A stretch of 64,000 bases of DNA from contig CAZBBA010000010.1 in NCBI GenBank assembly GCA_964490015.1, forward strand, positions 13,561-77,560. The letters are read 5' to 3'. The notes beneath the pieces were generated by a model, which had not been told where the DNA came from, made no database searches, and saw nothing but the letters and a program-made list of their open reading frames with translations. Below, piece after piece: positions 25,889 through 35,623 of the stretch. Each line of letters opens with the position of its first letter. Positions within the stretch are counted from its first letter, which is position 1. A program made the position numbers and the translations under genes. This DNA comes from Perlabentimonas sp964490015. GTDB taxonomy: Bacteria > Bacteroidota > Bacteroidia > Bacteroidales > Tenuifilaceae.

Positions 25889-26725
25889 ATGCTTAACACT
25901 CTTACAACTTTTTTCCAGTATCAATTTGTCATTAACGCCTTTTGGGCTGCTTTTCTTATTTCTATAGCAGCAGGACTTGTGGGATCGTATATAGTCGCGC
26001 GAAGGTTGGTTTTTCTAAGTGGAGGAATTACCCACGCCTCTTTTGGAGGTATTGGCATTGCGTACTATTTAGGAGTTAATCCAATTGCTGGGGCAGCCCT
26101 TTTTGCGGTTCTATCGGCATTTGGTGTTGAAGCTCTGTCCCAACGGATGGCTGTTCGCGAAGATTCTGCCATTGGCATTCTGTGGTCGGTTGGAATGGCC
26201 ATTGGGATTTTCTTTATCTACCTAACCCCGGGCTACTCTCCTAATCTGATGACATTTTTGTTTGGGTCAATTCTTACCGTATCAACTGCCGATATCTGGT
26301 TGCTTTTTGCGCTGGTAATGGTAATGGTAGTATTTTTTCTCGTATTCTACAGGGCAATCCTGTTCATTGCCTTCGACTCCGATTTTGCCAAAACTCAACA
26401 AATTCCAGTCAAAACATTTTCATATATCCTTAAAGGATTTCTTGCACTAACAATTGTTCTTAGTATCCGAATGGTGGGAATAATTCTACTTATCTCGTTA
26501 CTCACCATACCACCAAGCACTGCCAATCTTTTCACAAAAAGGTTTAATCGCATTATTTTCTTGTCGATGGTTATTGGGTTTGTTGGTGCAGTTGGAGGCT
26601 TGGTTTTGTCGTACAATATGAATGTGCCCTCGGGGGCAACTATCATAATGGTTTTAGTGGCTATATTTGCATTGGCTAAACTATTTAAGGAGATATTTGT
26701 TAGACTTAGATTGAAACAATTATAA
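25889..26725 (+). CDS. znuB: Metal ABC transporter permease (ZnuB-like)
   Basis: A 278-residue inner-membrane protein of the ABC-3 family with about eight hydrophobic spans. The conserved LVGSYIVARRLVFLSGGITHASFGG opening of the family is at residues ~29-55 (given here in part: SGGITHASFGG), and the loop SDFAKTQQIP is the coupling region. It forms the zinc or manganese channel with ZnuC and ZnuA. Length is normal. Confidence 0.93.
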   Translation: MLNTLTTFFQYQFVINAFWAAFLISIAAGLVGSYIVARRLVFLSGGITHASFGGIGIAYYLGVNPIAGAALFAVLSAFGVEALSQRMAVREDSAIGILWSVGMAIGIFFIYLTPGYSPNLMTFLFGSILTVSTADIWLLFALVMVMVVFFLVFYRAILFIAFDSDFAKTQQIPVKTFSYILKGFLALTIVLSIRMVGIILLISLLTIPPSTANLFTKRFNRIIFLSMVIGFVGAVGGLVLSYNMNVPSGATIIMVLVAIFALAKLFKEIFVRLRLKQL

Positions 26726-26753
26726 ATCAGCATATAATCAAACGAATAGCATT

Positions 26754-28142
26754 ATGAACTACGATGTACTAGTAATAGGAAGTGGCCCCGGCGGGTACGT
26801 GGCCGCCATTAGAGCAAGCCAGCTTGGGATGAAGGTTGGAGTGGTGGAAAAGGAAAACCTAGGCGGTATTTGTCTCAACTGGGGTTGTATTCCCACCAAA
26901 GCGCTCCTTAAGAGCGCACAGGTTTTCGAGTACGCATCGCATGCTGCCGATTACGGCGTATTGGCCAGCGATGTTAAACCCGATTTTGAGAAGATGATCT
27001 CTCGTAGCCGCGATGTGGCTGCCAATATGAGCAAGGGAATAGAGTTTCTCTTCAAAAAGAATAAGATCGACGTTATCAACGGTTTCGGTAAACTTAAGGG
27101 CAAGGGAATTGTTGTGGTAACCGACTCCGAGGGTAAATCGCACGAGGTAACTGCCAAGCATATAATACTTGCAACTGGAGCCCGCTCGCGCGAGTTGCCC
27201 AATCTTAAGCAGGATGGTGTTAAGATTATTGGTTACCGTCAGGCACTTGCGCTGCCCAAGCAACCTAAGTCGATGGTTGTTGTTGGTTCCGGAGCCATAG
27301 GCAGCGAGTTTGCCTACTTCTACAATGCAATTGGAACAGAGGTCACGCTAGTGGAATTTATGCCCAATATCGTTCCACTTGAGGACGAGGAGGTTTCAAA
27401 AACCCTTGAAAGATCTTTCAAGAAAAATAAGATAAAAGTGATGACCAGCTCCTCGGTTGAAGCGGTTGACACTAGCACCGATATTTGCAAGGTTACAATA
27501 AAAACAAAGAAGGGTGAAGAGGTTATAGAGGCAGAGGTTGTACTTTCGGCTGTGGGAATTGCGCCCAATACCGACGGTATTGGTCTCGAGGAGTTAGGAG
27601 TTGAAATGGCAAATGGCCGAGTTAAGGTCGATGATTTTTACCGTACCAATGTAGAGGGGGTATACGCCATCGGCGATATTATCCCTGGCCCAGCGCTGGC
27701 CCACGTGGCATCGGCCGAGGGCATTGCATGCGTTGAGAAGATTGCTGGAATGGATGTTCATCCTATTAACTACAAGAATATTCCTGGTTGCACCTACACC
27801 ATGCCCGAGGTTTCATCCGTTGGTTTGTCTGAGAAAGCAGCCCAGGAGGCTGGCTACGAGATTAAGGTGGGTAAGTTTCCCTTCACCGCATCGGGTAAAG
27901 CAACCGCAGCCGGCATGCGCGATGGCTTTGTAAAGCTTATTTTCGACGCTAAGTACGGCGAGCTGCTGGGCGCTCATATGATTGGCGGTAATGTAACCGA
28001 GATGATTGCCGAGCTGGTGGTTGCCCGAAATTTAGAAACTACAGGTCACGAGTTAATCAAGAGCATACACCCGCACCCAACCATGAGCGAGGCCATAATG
28101 GAGGCTGCGGCAGCAGCTTACGGCGAAGTGATTCATATGTAA
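26754..28142 (+). CDS. lpdA: Dihydrolipoyl dehydrogenase (E3)
   Basis: A 462-residue flavoprotein disulphide reductase that reoxidises dihydrolipoamide of 2-oxo acid dehydrogenase or glycine-cleavage complexes with NAD+. The FAD site is GSGPGGYVAAI, the redox cysteines are in GGICLNWGCIPTK, the NAD site is VVGSGAIGSEFA, the second FAD motif is YAIGDI and the C-terminal catalytic HPHPT is present. It follows znuB by 28 bases on the same strand, so read-through is possible, but no functional link is apparent. No E2 gene or other complex subunit is adjacent. Confidence 0.95.
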   Translation: MNYDVLVIGSGPGGYVAAIRASQLGMKVGVVEKENLGGICLNWGCIPTKALLKSAQVFEYASHAADYGVLASDVKPDFEKMISRSRDVAANMSKGIEFLFKKNKIDVINGFGKLKGKGIVVVTDSEGKSHEVTAKHIILATGARSRELPNLKQDGVKIIGYRQALALPKQPKSMVVVGSGAIGSEFAYFYNAIGTEVTLVEFMPNIVPLEDEEVSKTLERSFKKNKIKVMTSSSVEAVDTSTDICKVTIKTKKGEEVIEAEVVLSAVGIAPNTDGIGLEELGVEMANGRVKVDDFYRTNVEGVYAIGDIIPGPALAHVASAEGIACVEKIAGMDVHPINYKNIPGCTYTMPEVSSVGLSEKAAQEAGYEIKVGKFPFTASGKATAAGMRDGFVKLIFDAKYGELLGAHMIGGNVTEMIAELVVARNLETTGHELIKSIHPHPTMSEAIMEAAAAAYGEVIHM

Positions 28143-28195
28143 TCCAAAGCATATACATCGGTTTACTTCATAAATCATCTTTTCTATAATTAGCA

Positions 28196-28228
28196 GAGGC
28201 TGTCTCAAAAGGACAGCCTCACTAGTTT
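28196..28228. terminator. Terminator between lpdA and the TPM gene
   Basis: GAGGCTGTC (28196-28204) and GACAGCCTC (28212-28220) form a perfect 9-base stem with a 7-base loop, followed by a short T-run. It separates converging genes. The arm and loop (GGCTGTCTCAAAAG) resemble a stretch read in reverse near 54905, so it may be a dispersed element. Confidence 0.75.
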
Positions 28229-28253
28229 TAATGCTACTAAGTGTATAGCGAAA

Positions 28254-29039
28254 TTACCAACTCCCCCGGGCGCCTCCGCCGCCAAACGAACCTCCGCCGC
28301 CACCTGAAAATCCGCCAAAGCCACCGCTGCCGGAGCTAAATCCTCCGAATCCACCACTGCTTCGTCCGCTGCCCGAAAGCATTCCCATGGCAATCCAGAA
28401 TGGGATGTTATGGCCAATTGAACTTCTTTGGGTTTTACCCACGTTACGCCGTAACACAATAAACAAAATGATGAAGATAATCAAAGGGAAAATTACGGCA
28501 AATCCACCACTACCCATATACCCATCGGCCGAGAATTTGCCCGAGGCTAAGTTGATCATTGCGGTTGTAGCCGCATCGAAACCGCGGTAGTAGTTACCCT
28601 CCTGAAAATGGGGGATAAGCTCGCGGTCAATTACCCTGCGGGCAACCGCATCTGGTATTACATCTTCTAGCCCGTAACCAGTAGCAATAAAGGCTTCGCC
28701 TCGTTCATTTCCAATGCGGGGTTTTATAAGGATAATTGCTCCGTTATCCTTGCCTTTTTGTCCAATTCCCCACTGCTCACCCAGCCGAACAGTAAAATCG
28801 GCAATGTCGTATCCCAACAAATCGCTAACAATTACAATGTAAATCTGGGTAGATGTGGTGTCGTGATAGTTACGCAGCTTTTGCTCTAGCTGTGCCCACT
28901 CGTTTTGGCTCAAAGTGCCGGCAAAGTCGTTTACCAATCTGGGTGGTTGCATGGGCTCGGGAATATTCTGCGCTCCTGCCGTAAGGATGAAAATCGATAG
29001 AATTACCGATAAAAAGTATTTAACCTTTTTCATAATCAT
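28254..29039 (-). CDS. TPM-domain (YgcG-like) membrane protein
   Basis: A 261-residue protein with a signal peptide (to about 23). The TPM (Psb32/MOLO-1) domain at about 35-170 begins RLVNDFAGTLSQNEW and contains the acidic patches of the family. A membrane span follows at about 182-200, and the tail is Gly/Ser/Phe-rich (GGFGGFSSGSGGFGGFSGG region), typical of YgcG proteins. It is the last gene of a LemA-TPM-TPM set. Its start codon abuts the stop of the preceding gene, so the two are translationally coupled. Function is not established; family members are linked to membrane-protein quality or stress. Confidence 0.88.
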   Translation of the reverse strand: MIMKKVKYFLSVILSIFILTAGAQNIPEPMQPPRLVNDFAGTLSQNEWAQLEQKLRNYHDTTSTQIYIVIVSDLLGYDIADFTVRLGEQWGIGQKGKDNGAIILIKPRIGNERGEAFIATGYGLEDVIPDAVARRVIDRELIPHFQEGNYYRGFDAATTAMINLASGKFSADGYMGSGGFAVIFPLIIFIILFIVLRRNVGKTQRSSIGHNIPFWIAMGMLSGSGRSSGGFGGFSSGSGGFGGFSGGGGGSFGGGGARGSW

Positions 29040-29477
29040 TTACTGTTTTCCAAACGAAATCTCGTCTGGTAATTCGTTAATATCATCCGTTTGGTAGGGG
29101 AAATGATCCTTTAGTTTCTCTCCAGCCATTGTAACACCGGTAATAAGACCTTGTGTAAAATCGTTTTGAGCAAAATGCTTCACCATTTCATCCTTAATGG
29201 ATTCCCAAAAATTGGGAGGGACAACAGCATTAATCCCAGCATCACCCAGCACGGCAAACTGTTTATCCTGTATGGCCAGGTAGAAAAGCACGCCGTTTCG
29301 CATCGCTGTTTTGTGCAATTTTAGCAGGGCAAACACATCGGCGGCTCTATCGAGGACATCCTTTTTGGAGTGATTCTCGATGTGAACACGTATCTCACCC
29401 GATGTGTTTTTCTCGGCTTGCTTTACCGCATCAACTATTCGGATCCTTTCGCCTAGTTTAAAATATTCGTCAGCCAT
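29040..29477 (-). CDS. TPM-domain protein, short form
   Basis: A 145-residue protein without signal peptide or membrane span, made of one TPM domain (GEIRVHIENHSKKD, then a hydrophobic strand and AGINAVVPPNFWESI). Short TPM proteins of this kind commonly lie between lemA and the YgcG-like gene. It lies 23 bases after lemA and directly before the long TPM gene. Role unknown. Confidence 0.85.
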   Translation of the reverse strand: MADEYFKLGERIRIVDAVKQAEKNTSGEIRVHIENHSKKDVLDRAADVFALLKLHKTAMRNGVLFYLAIQDKQFAVLGDAGINAVVPPNFWESIKDEMVKHFAQNDFTQGLITGVTMAGEKLKDHFPYQTDDINELPDEISFGKQ

Positions 29478-29500
29478 TTCAAAATATTTAGATTATCAGC

Positions 29501-30091
29501 TTAGTTGCCAAAATCAACAGCAGGTGCTTGACGGGCAGCCTGATCGGCCTCAAAGTAGCCTTTCTTCTCAAATCCAAACCAACCCGCATAGATCACCCTA
29601 GGGAAAGATCGGATGTAGGAATTGTATGATTGTACCGACTCGTTGAACTTTCGCCGTTCAACGGCAATGCGGTTTTCGGTTCCCTCAAGTTGCGCTTGCA
29701 GATCAAGGAAATTTTGGTTTGCCTTAAGGTCGGGGTATCGCTCAATGGTAACCAGTAGTCGCGAAAGCGCGCTGCTGAGTTCACCTTGAACCTGCTGGAA
29801 CTGCTTCATATTGGCCTCGGTAAGGTTTGTTGGATCGATGGTAACCTGCGTTGCCTTTGCCCTAGCCTCAATAACCTGAGTAAGGGTTTGCTGCTCAAAG
29901 TTAGCATACCCCTTAACGGTATTTACCAGATTAGGGATTAGATCCATTCTACGCTGGTATACATTTTCCACGTTGGCCCACTGTGAGGTTACACCCTCGT
30001 CGAGTGATACCATGCGGTTGTAACCGCAGCTGCTAAAGAATGGCACGAGCATTACCGCTGCCATGAAGTATAAAAGACGTTTTTTAGTCAT
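29501..30091 (-). CDS. lemA: LemA family protein
   Basis: A 196-residue protein. The N-terminal segment holds a hydrophobic span and a lipobox-like FFSSCG, so it is probably a membrane-anchored lipoprotein. The rest is a helical bundle with LemA hallmarks: QRRMDLIPNLVNTVKGYA, then ERYPDLKANQNF, LEGTENRIAVERRKFNE and FGFEKKGYFEA. LemA proteins occur with TPM proteins across bacteria. The biochemical role is not known. It is the first gene of the operon and is divergent from urocanate hydratase. Confidence 0.93.
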   Translation of the reverse strand: MTKKRLLYFMAAVMLVPFFSSCGYNRMVSLDEGVTSQWANVENVYQRRMDLIPNLVNTVKGYANFEQQTLTQVIEARAKATQVTIDPTNLTEANMKQFQQVQGELSSALSRLLVTIERYPDLKANQNFLDLQAQLEGTENRIAVERRKFNESVQSYNSYIRSFPRVIYAGWFGFEKKGYFEADQAARQAPAVDFGN

Positions 30092-30179
30092 AGTTAACTG
30101 TATTTAAGTTGATTTGTAAAGATAGTTAAAGTTAGGTTCTTAAACATCAAAAAGTGTGCTATGCCATAAGATAAAAATC

Positions 30180-30211
30180 TTGATAATTGCAACCGAAAAG
30201 TAGTAACTTTA
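30180..30211 (+). promoter_or_regulatory. Promoter of hutU
   Basis: TTG (30180-30182) and TAACTTTA (30204-30211) are 21 bases apart. The -7 box differs from TAnnTTTG in its last base. The start codon is 31 bases downstream. Confidence 0.4.
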
Positions 30212-30241
30212 CCGCCAGAACAAAAAAAAATACAAAATAAT

Positions 30242-32257
30242 ATGACCAGAGACGAGTTTCAAAGGGCTGTATTGCTGGGTATTCCCGATGAGTTGCCTGC
30301 GCCAAAGGCATGGGATCCATCGGTAAATCATGCACCAAAGCGCAAACAGATTTTAACAGTTACCGAGAAAAAATTGGCGATAAAAAATGCGCTAAGGTAT
30401 TTTCCTGCCAAGCATCACGCCATTTTGGCAGAGGAGTTTGCCCGCGAGTTGCAGGAGTACGGTAGGATTTACATGTACCGTTTCCGCCCCGATTACATGA
30501 TTACAGCTCGGAGCATCAACGATTTTCCACACAAGTGTGTGCAGGCTGCGTCCATAATGCTTATGCTGAGCAACAATCTCGATTATGCGGTGGCACAACA
30601 TCCTCACGAGTTGATAACCTATGGTGGCAATGGGGCAGTTTTCCAAAACTGGGCGCAATACCTATTAACCATGAAGTACCTGGCCGAGATGTCCGACGAG
30701 CAAACCCTTGTGCTCTACTCGGGGCATCCCATGGGACTGTTTCCCTCGCACAAGGATGCGCCCAGGGTTGTGGTTACCAATGGCATGATGATTCCCAACT
30801 ACAGCGCCAAGGACGACTGGGAGCGCTTTAACGCGCTGGGAGTTACGCAGTATGGACAAATGACCGCCGGATCGTTTATGTACATTGGCCCACAAGGAAT
30901 AGTGCATGGAACCACCATTACCGTGATGAACGCAGGCCGCAAACGGCTTAAACCCAGCGAGACCGATTTACGCGGTAAACTATTCGTTTCTTCTGGATTA
31001 GGCGGTATGTCGGGCGCTCAACCAAAGGCTGGTGTAATTGCTGGTATGGTAAGTCTTATTGCAGAGGTTAACCCAAAGGCAACTCAGGTACGACATGGAC
31101 AGGGATGGGTTGATGAGGTTTACGAAAATCTCGACGAGTTAATCCCTAGAGTTAAAAAAGCGATGAAAGGCAAAGAGGCAATTTCCATTGCCTATCAGGG
31201 CAATATTGTTGATTTGTGGGAACGCCTAGCGGTTGAGGATATTGAGGTGGATTTGGGAAGCGATCAAACCTCGCTGCATAATCCCTTTGCTGGCGGATAC
31301 TACCCGGTAGGACTTTCGTTTGAGGAGTCGAATCAGCTTATGGCAACAAACCCGGAGCAGTTTAAGGAGAGGGTTTACGATACTCTTCGTCGACATGTTA
31401 AGGCAATTAATACGCTCACCCAGCGTGGGATGTACTTTTTCGATTACGGCAATGCATTTCTGCTGGAGGCCAGCAGGGCTGGAGCCGACATTATGGCCGA
31501 TGATGGCCGATTCCGGTACCCATCGTACGTGCAGGATATTATGGGGCCAATGTTTTTCGATTACGGATTTGGCCCATTCCGTTGGGTTTGTACCTCATCC
31601 GATCCAGTGGATTTGGAAAAATCGGATCGCATTGCACAGCAGGTGCTCGAGGAGATTGCCAAAACAGCACCCAAAGAGATTACAGGGCAGCTCGAGGATA
31701 ATATCCACTGGATAAGGGAAGCCGGAAAGAATAAGCTGGTTGTTGGCTCGCAAGCACGAATCCTCTATGCCGATTCCGAAGGGCGTATAAAGATTGCAGA
31801 AGCATTTAACAGGGCAATCCGCGATGGGGTAATTTCTGCTCCTATTGTTCTTGGCCGCGATCATCACGATGTGTCAGGAACCGACTCGCCCTATAGGGAA
31901 ACTTCAAATATCTACGATGGATCAAGCTTTACTGCCGATATGGCCATTCACAACGTTATAGGCGATTCGTTTCGGGGTGCCACCTGGGTATCGATTCACA
32001 ATGGAGGCGGAGTAGGCTGGGGCGAGGTGATAAACGGTGGATTTGGAATGACTTTGGATGGTTCTGCCGATGCAGATCGAAGACTCCGATCCATGCTGCT
32101 TTGGGATGTGAATAATGGTATTGCCCGTCGCAGCTGGGCTCGAAATCAGGAGGCTATTTTCGCCATCCGGCGCGAGATGGAGCGCACGCCTAAACTAAGG
32201 GTAACCATCCCCTATATTGCCGACGACACAATTATTGATAGCATTTTTGAGAAATAG
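30242..32257 (+). CDS. hutU: Urocanate hydratase (urocanase)
   Basis: A 671-residue enzyme that hydrates urocanate to imidazolonepropionate in histidine breakdown, using bound NAD+. Recognisable segments are YSGHPMGLFPSH, VTNGMMIPNYS, SGLGGMSGAQPKA (NAD site) and the conserved Cys in FRWVCTSSDP. The C-terminal block has GRDHHDVSGTDSPYRET and HNGGGVGWGE. It is longer than the ~550-residue proteobacterial enzyme but similar to the Bacteroidota form. No other hut genes (hutH, hutI, formiminotransferase) are adjacent, so the pathway, if complete, is dispersed. Confidence 0.95.
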   Translation: MTRDEFQRAVLLGIPDELPAPKAWDPSVNHAPKRKQILTVTEKKLAIKNALRYFPAKHHAILAEEFARELQEYGRIYMYRFRPDYMITARSINDFPHKCVQAASIMLMLSNNLDYAVAQHPHELITYGGNGAVFQNWAQYLLTMKYLAEMSDEQTLVLYSGHPMGLFPSHKDAPRVVVTNGMMIPNYSAKDDWERFNALGVTQYGQMTAGSFMYIGPQGIVHGTTITVMNAGRKRLKPSETDLRGKLFVSSGLGGMSGAQPKAGVIAGMVSLIAEVNPKATQVRHGQGWVDEVYENLDELIPRVKKAMKGKEAISIAYQGNIVDLWERLAVEDIEVDLGSDQTSLHNPFAGGYYPVGLSFEESNQLMATNPEQFKERVYDTLRRHVKAINTLTQRGMYFFDYGNAFLLEASRAGADIMADDGRFRYPSYVQDIMGPMFFDYGFGPFRWVCTSSDPVDLEKSDRIAQQVLEEIAKTAPKEITGQLEDNIHWIREAGKNKLVVGSQARILYADSEGRIKIAEAFNRAIRDGVISAPIVLGRDHHDVSGTDSPYRETSNIYDGSSFTADMAIHNVIGDSFRGATWVSIHNGGGVGWGEVINGGFGMTLDGSADADRRLRSMLLWDVNNGIARRSWARNQEAIFAIRREMERTPKLRVTIPYIADDTIIDSIFEK

Positions 32258-32280
32258 AAGCGCAAAAAAATTCTTCGAAT

Positions 32281-32315
32281 AACCCATCAAAAGTTAAATT
32301 TTGATGGGTTTTTTT
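32281..32315 (+). terminator. Terminator after hutU
   Basis: AACCCATCAAAA (32281-32292) and TTTTGATGGGTT (32299-32310) form a perfect 12-base stem with a 6-base loop, followed by five further T. Confidence 0.92.
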
Positions 32316-32449
32316 GTTCCAGACATCTAAGGTGATGCAAATCACCCTTTTTTTATCAATCTCTCAAGCAAAGGGCAAACAAAATCTTTATTTTTACAAA
32401 TTGGCCATTCTCCGAATATTCAATTATTTGCCCTTAAAACTAGCGTTTT

Positions 32450-35400
32450 ATGTTTGTTGTTGAACTTATTTACAATCTGTCGATACTGGTTGCCCTAAGT
32501 GTAATTTCGGGCTTTATTGATAATCGATGGAGTAGCACAACCTCAAAGGGCGCTATGCTTCAGGGGTTTCTATTCGGTTCGGTGGCCATGTTGGGAATGG
32601 TTAATCCCCTTGTTTTTGATGTAGGGATTGTATTCGATGGTCGCTCAGTGGTGTTAAGCTTATGCGCTCTCTTTTTTGGTCCTGTTGCGGCTGCAATATC
32701 GGCCGCAATGGCCATTGCATTAAGGGTATATCAGGGTGGTGCTGGTGCCATAATGGGTGTTTCGGTAATATTAGCATCTGCCATAATTGGCGTGGTGTAT
32801 TACTATCGTCGCAGGGTTACCAATAAAAGAATGTCGAGCTTATTCCTGCTTGGATTTGGGTTACTGGTTCATGTGGTAATGCTTGTGTTAACTTTTACCC
32901 TCCCCTACAATCAAGCAATCTTGGTCTTAAAAGAGATTGGTCCGGCAATCATCATTTTCTACCCTCTGGCAACCATTCTTATAGGAAAGATTTTACACGA
33001 TCAAGAGGTGAAATTGCAATCGGTACAAGCATTGCGTAACAGCGAAGAGCTATTTAGAACCCTGGCTCAGTCGTCACCCGTGGGGATTTACAAGCTGAGC
33101 AGAGATGGATTCATTACGTTTGTAAACGAACGCTGGTGCGAGATAATGGGCTTTTCGGCGGATGAGGTGCTAGACAAAAACCATGATGCCATTGTGGCAG
33201 AAGAGGATGTTGAGAGGGTGAAAAGGCTTTGGGCTGAGAATGAAAATGTGGGAAAAACATTTGGGTTAGAATTTAGAACGGGATATAATAATGCCGAATC
33301 GAGGTGGGTTTTAGGCCAATACGAGCCAATCCGCAATGAGTTTGGTCGCATCGAGGAGTTTGTTGGCAGCGTTTTCGATATCGATGAACGGAAGAAAACA
33401 GAGGAACAGCTTCGATTGTGGGAGAATATCTTTAGATCGACCCGTATGGGCATTAGTATCGGAAAGGGCAACCTTCAAAATATTGATATTTTTAATCCAG
33501 CATACGCTGAACTTTATGGGTATACCAAGGAGGAGCTAAGGGGCAAACCTATTTCAATGCTTTTTACTCCCGAGGAGCAAAGCCGAATACCCAAGGAGAT
33601 TGAACTTGCATTTGAGAAAGGATTCCATGTGTACGAGTCGTGGCACGTAAGGAAGAGCGGTGAACGATTCCCCGTGTTAGTTAGCGTTACGGCTATAAAG
33701 GATGAGCAAGGAAAACCATTATATCGTATTGTTAACGTGCAAGATATTAGCGAACGTTTTGAAGCTGAGGTTAAACTCAAGAACGAACGATCGCGTTTGG
33801 CCAACACTATTGAGGGAACAAATGTGGGAACCTGGGAGTGGAACGTGCAAACTGGACATACTGTGTACAACGAGCGCTGGGCCCAGATGATTGGCTACTC
33901 GCTTGCCGATGTTTCGCCTGCAAATATTAATACCTGGCTCAGATTTGTTCATCCCGATGATGAGCCCTTGGCAATGGAGAAAATAAGAAAGCATTTCGAT
34001 CGGGAAGTAGAATACTATGAGAGTGAATTCAGATTGAAGCACAGGGACGGGCATTGGGTTTGGATTCAGGATAGAGGGAAGGTTACACAATGGACCGGGG
34101 ATGGAAAGCCCTTTATGATGTTTGGTATTCATATCGATATTACTGAACGAAAGAAGTGGGAGGAGCAGCTGGCTCAAAGTAAGATGCAGCTGAAGGAACA
34201 AAATGAGCAATACTTGACGCTAAACGAAGAACTTATTGAAATAAACCAACGATTAAGGGCAAACGAGCAGCAGCTTAAGGAGCAGAACGAGGAGTATATG
34301 GCTCTGAACGAGGAGCTAACAGAATCGAATTCGCGAATAGTTTCAATTAACAAGGAGCTAGCCGAGGCGAAGAAGAAAGCCGAAGAGAGCGATTTGCTTA
34401 AGTCGGCATTTCTGGCCAATATGAGCCACGAGATCCGTACCCCCATGAACGCCATTGTAGGCTTTTCCGAAATCCTGCTTCGACCAAATCTGAAAAAGGA
34501 AAAGCAAACACTTTACGTGGAGGTCCTCAACGCCTCGTGCAACCAGTTGTTGGGTATAATTAACGACGTGCTCGATATCTCCAAAATAGAGACAGGACAG
34601 GTAACCATGCACGAATCGGAGTTTAATGTTAACAAGTTGCTTCGCAATTTAAAATCCCTGTTTTCGCATAACGCATCCAACAAGGGTACCCAGATTATTC
34701 TGTCGCCAGGTTTGCCCGATGAAAGAAGTTTCATTAACACCGATGAAGGCAAACTCAACCAAGTTCTCACCAACTTACTCAGTAACGCCATTAAGTTTAC
34801 CGATAATGGTACCGTAGAGGTGGGCTACACCCTAACCGCTTTGAACATTGAGTTTTTTGTTGCCGATACGGGTATAGGCATCTCACCCGAAAATCAGGCG
34901 GTTATTTTTGACCGTTTTAGGCAGGTAGACTCATCGGCAACGCGCAGCTATGGAGGAACCGGGTTGGGGCTCTCTATTTGCAAGGCTTATGTTGAGATGT
35001 TGGGCGGACAAATTAGGGTAGAGTCGGCGCTGGGACATGGCGCACGGTTTATCTTCATATTACCGCATAAAATGGAAGTAACCACTAAGAATCTTCTGGT
35101 TGCTAAACCTAAAAATATATACAACTTCGCCTCAAGAGTAATACTTGTTGCCGAGGATGAGGCAGCAAATTTTCTATATCTCAAAGAGATTTTAAAAGAA
35201 ACAGGAGCAGAGGTTGTTCATGTTGAGAATGGATTGAGAGCAATAGAGATGGCAGAGGGAAACCCTAATATCGATATAATTTTAATGGACATAAAAATGC
35301 CAATTATGAATGGGCTTGAGGCCACCAAAACCATTCGACAGATGAAGCTCGATATGCCAATTGTAGCATTAACGGCTTACGCCATGTCGGGCGATAAGGA

Positions 35401-35494
35401 GAAGTGCTTAGCTGCTGGCTGCAACGACTATATTTCCAAGCCTATCCTTAGGGACGATTTGCTGTCGATAATTGAAATGTACTTAAGGAAGTAG
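32450..35494 (+). CDS. Hybrid histidine kinase with 5TM-LYT sensor and three PAS domains
   Basis: A 1014-residue membrane kinase. Residues 1-~190 are a 5TM receptor of the LytS type, with several hydrophobic spans and the GRSVVLSLCALFFGP segment. Three PAS domains follow at about 200-320, 325-440 and 445-565, each ending in a DI(T/D/S)ERK-type linker. A coiled coil (565-650) leads to HisKA with phospho-acceptor His660 in MSHEIRTPMN, then HATPase_c (NLLSNAIKF, VADTGIG, GGTGLGLSI) and a C-terminal receiver with Asp947 in ILMDIKMP. Phosphate should pass from His660 to Asp947; no HPt protein or dedicated output is adjacent. The coil, HisKA and ATPase closely resemble those of the giant kinase at 44858-54661. 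The signal sensed is unknown. Confidence 0.93.
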   Translation: MFVVELIYNLSILVALSVISGFIDNRWSSTTSKGAMLQGFLFGSVAMLGMVNPLVFDVGIVFDGRSVVLSLCALFFGPVAAAISAAMAIALRVYQGGAGAIMGVSVILASAIIGVVYYYRRRVTNKRMSSLFLLGFGLLVHVVMLVLTFTLPYNQAILVLKEIGPAIIIFYPLATILIGKILHDQEVKLQSVQALRNSEELFRTLAQSSPVGIYKLSRDGFITFVNERWCEIMGFSADEVLDKNHDAIVAEEDVERVKRLWAENENVGKTFGLEFRTGYNNAESRWVLGQYEPIRNEFGRIEEFVGSVFDIDERKKTEEQLRLWENIFRSTRMGISIGKGNLQNIDIFNPAYAELYGYTKEELRGKPISMLFTPEEQSRIPKEIELAFEKGFHVYESWHVRKSGERFPVLVSVTAIKDEQGKPLYRIVNVQDISERFEAEVKLKNERSRLANTIEGTNVGTWEWNVQTGHTVYNERWAQMIGYSLADVSPANINTWLRFVHPDDEPLAMEKIRKHFDREVEYYESEFRLKHRDGHWVWIQDRGKVTQWTGDGKPFMMFGIHIDITERKKWEEQLAQSKMQLKEQNEQYLTLNEELIEINQRLRANEQQLKEQNEEYMALNEELTESNSRIVSINKELAEAKKKAEESDLLKSAFLANMSHEIRTPMNAIVGFSEILLRPNLKKEKQTLYVEVLNASCNQLLGIINDVLDISKIETGQVTMHESEFNVNKLLRNLKSLFSHNASNKGTQIILSPGLPDERSFINTDEGKLNQVLTNLLSNAIKFTDNGTVEVGYTLTALNIEFFVADTGIGISPENQAVIFDRFRQVDSSATRSYGGTGLGLSICKAYVEMLGGQIRVESALGHGARFIFILPHKMEVTTKNLLVAKPKNIYNFASRVILVAEDEAANFLYLKEILKETGAEVVHVENGLRAIEMAEGNPNIDIILMDIKMPIMNGLEATKTIRQMKLDMPIVALTAYAMSGDKEKCLAAGCNDYISKPILRDDLLSIIEMYLRK

Positions 35495-35575
35495 GTTTTT
35501 TTGAAGATTACCCCTGCGGATTGTAAATGTATGTTGTTTACCGGTATGACTTTTACAATTTGGGCAAAATAGGAG

Positions 35576-35617
35576 CTCATGGCAAATGTATTTTTCACAT
35601 TTACCATGAGCCATTTT
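35576..35617. terminator. Bidirectional terminator between kinase and chemoreceptor genes
   Basis: CTCATGG-C-AAATGT (35576-35589) pairs with ACATTT-A-CCATGAG (35597-35610), with one mismatch and a 7-base loop. A T-run follows on the plus strand (35613-35618). It lies between two converging genes. Confidence 0.75.
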
Positions 35618-35623
35618 TTGTGG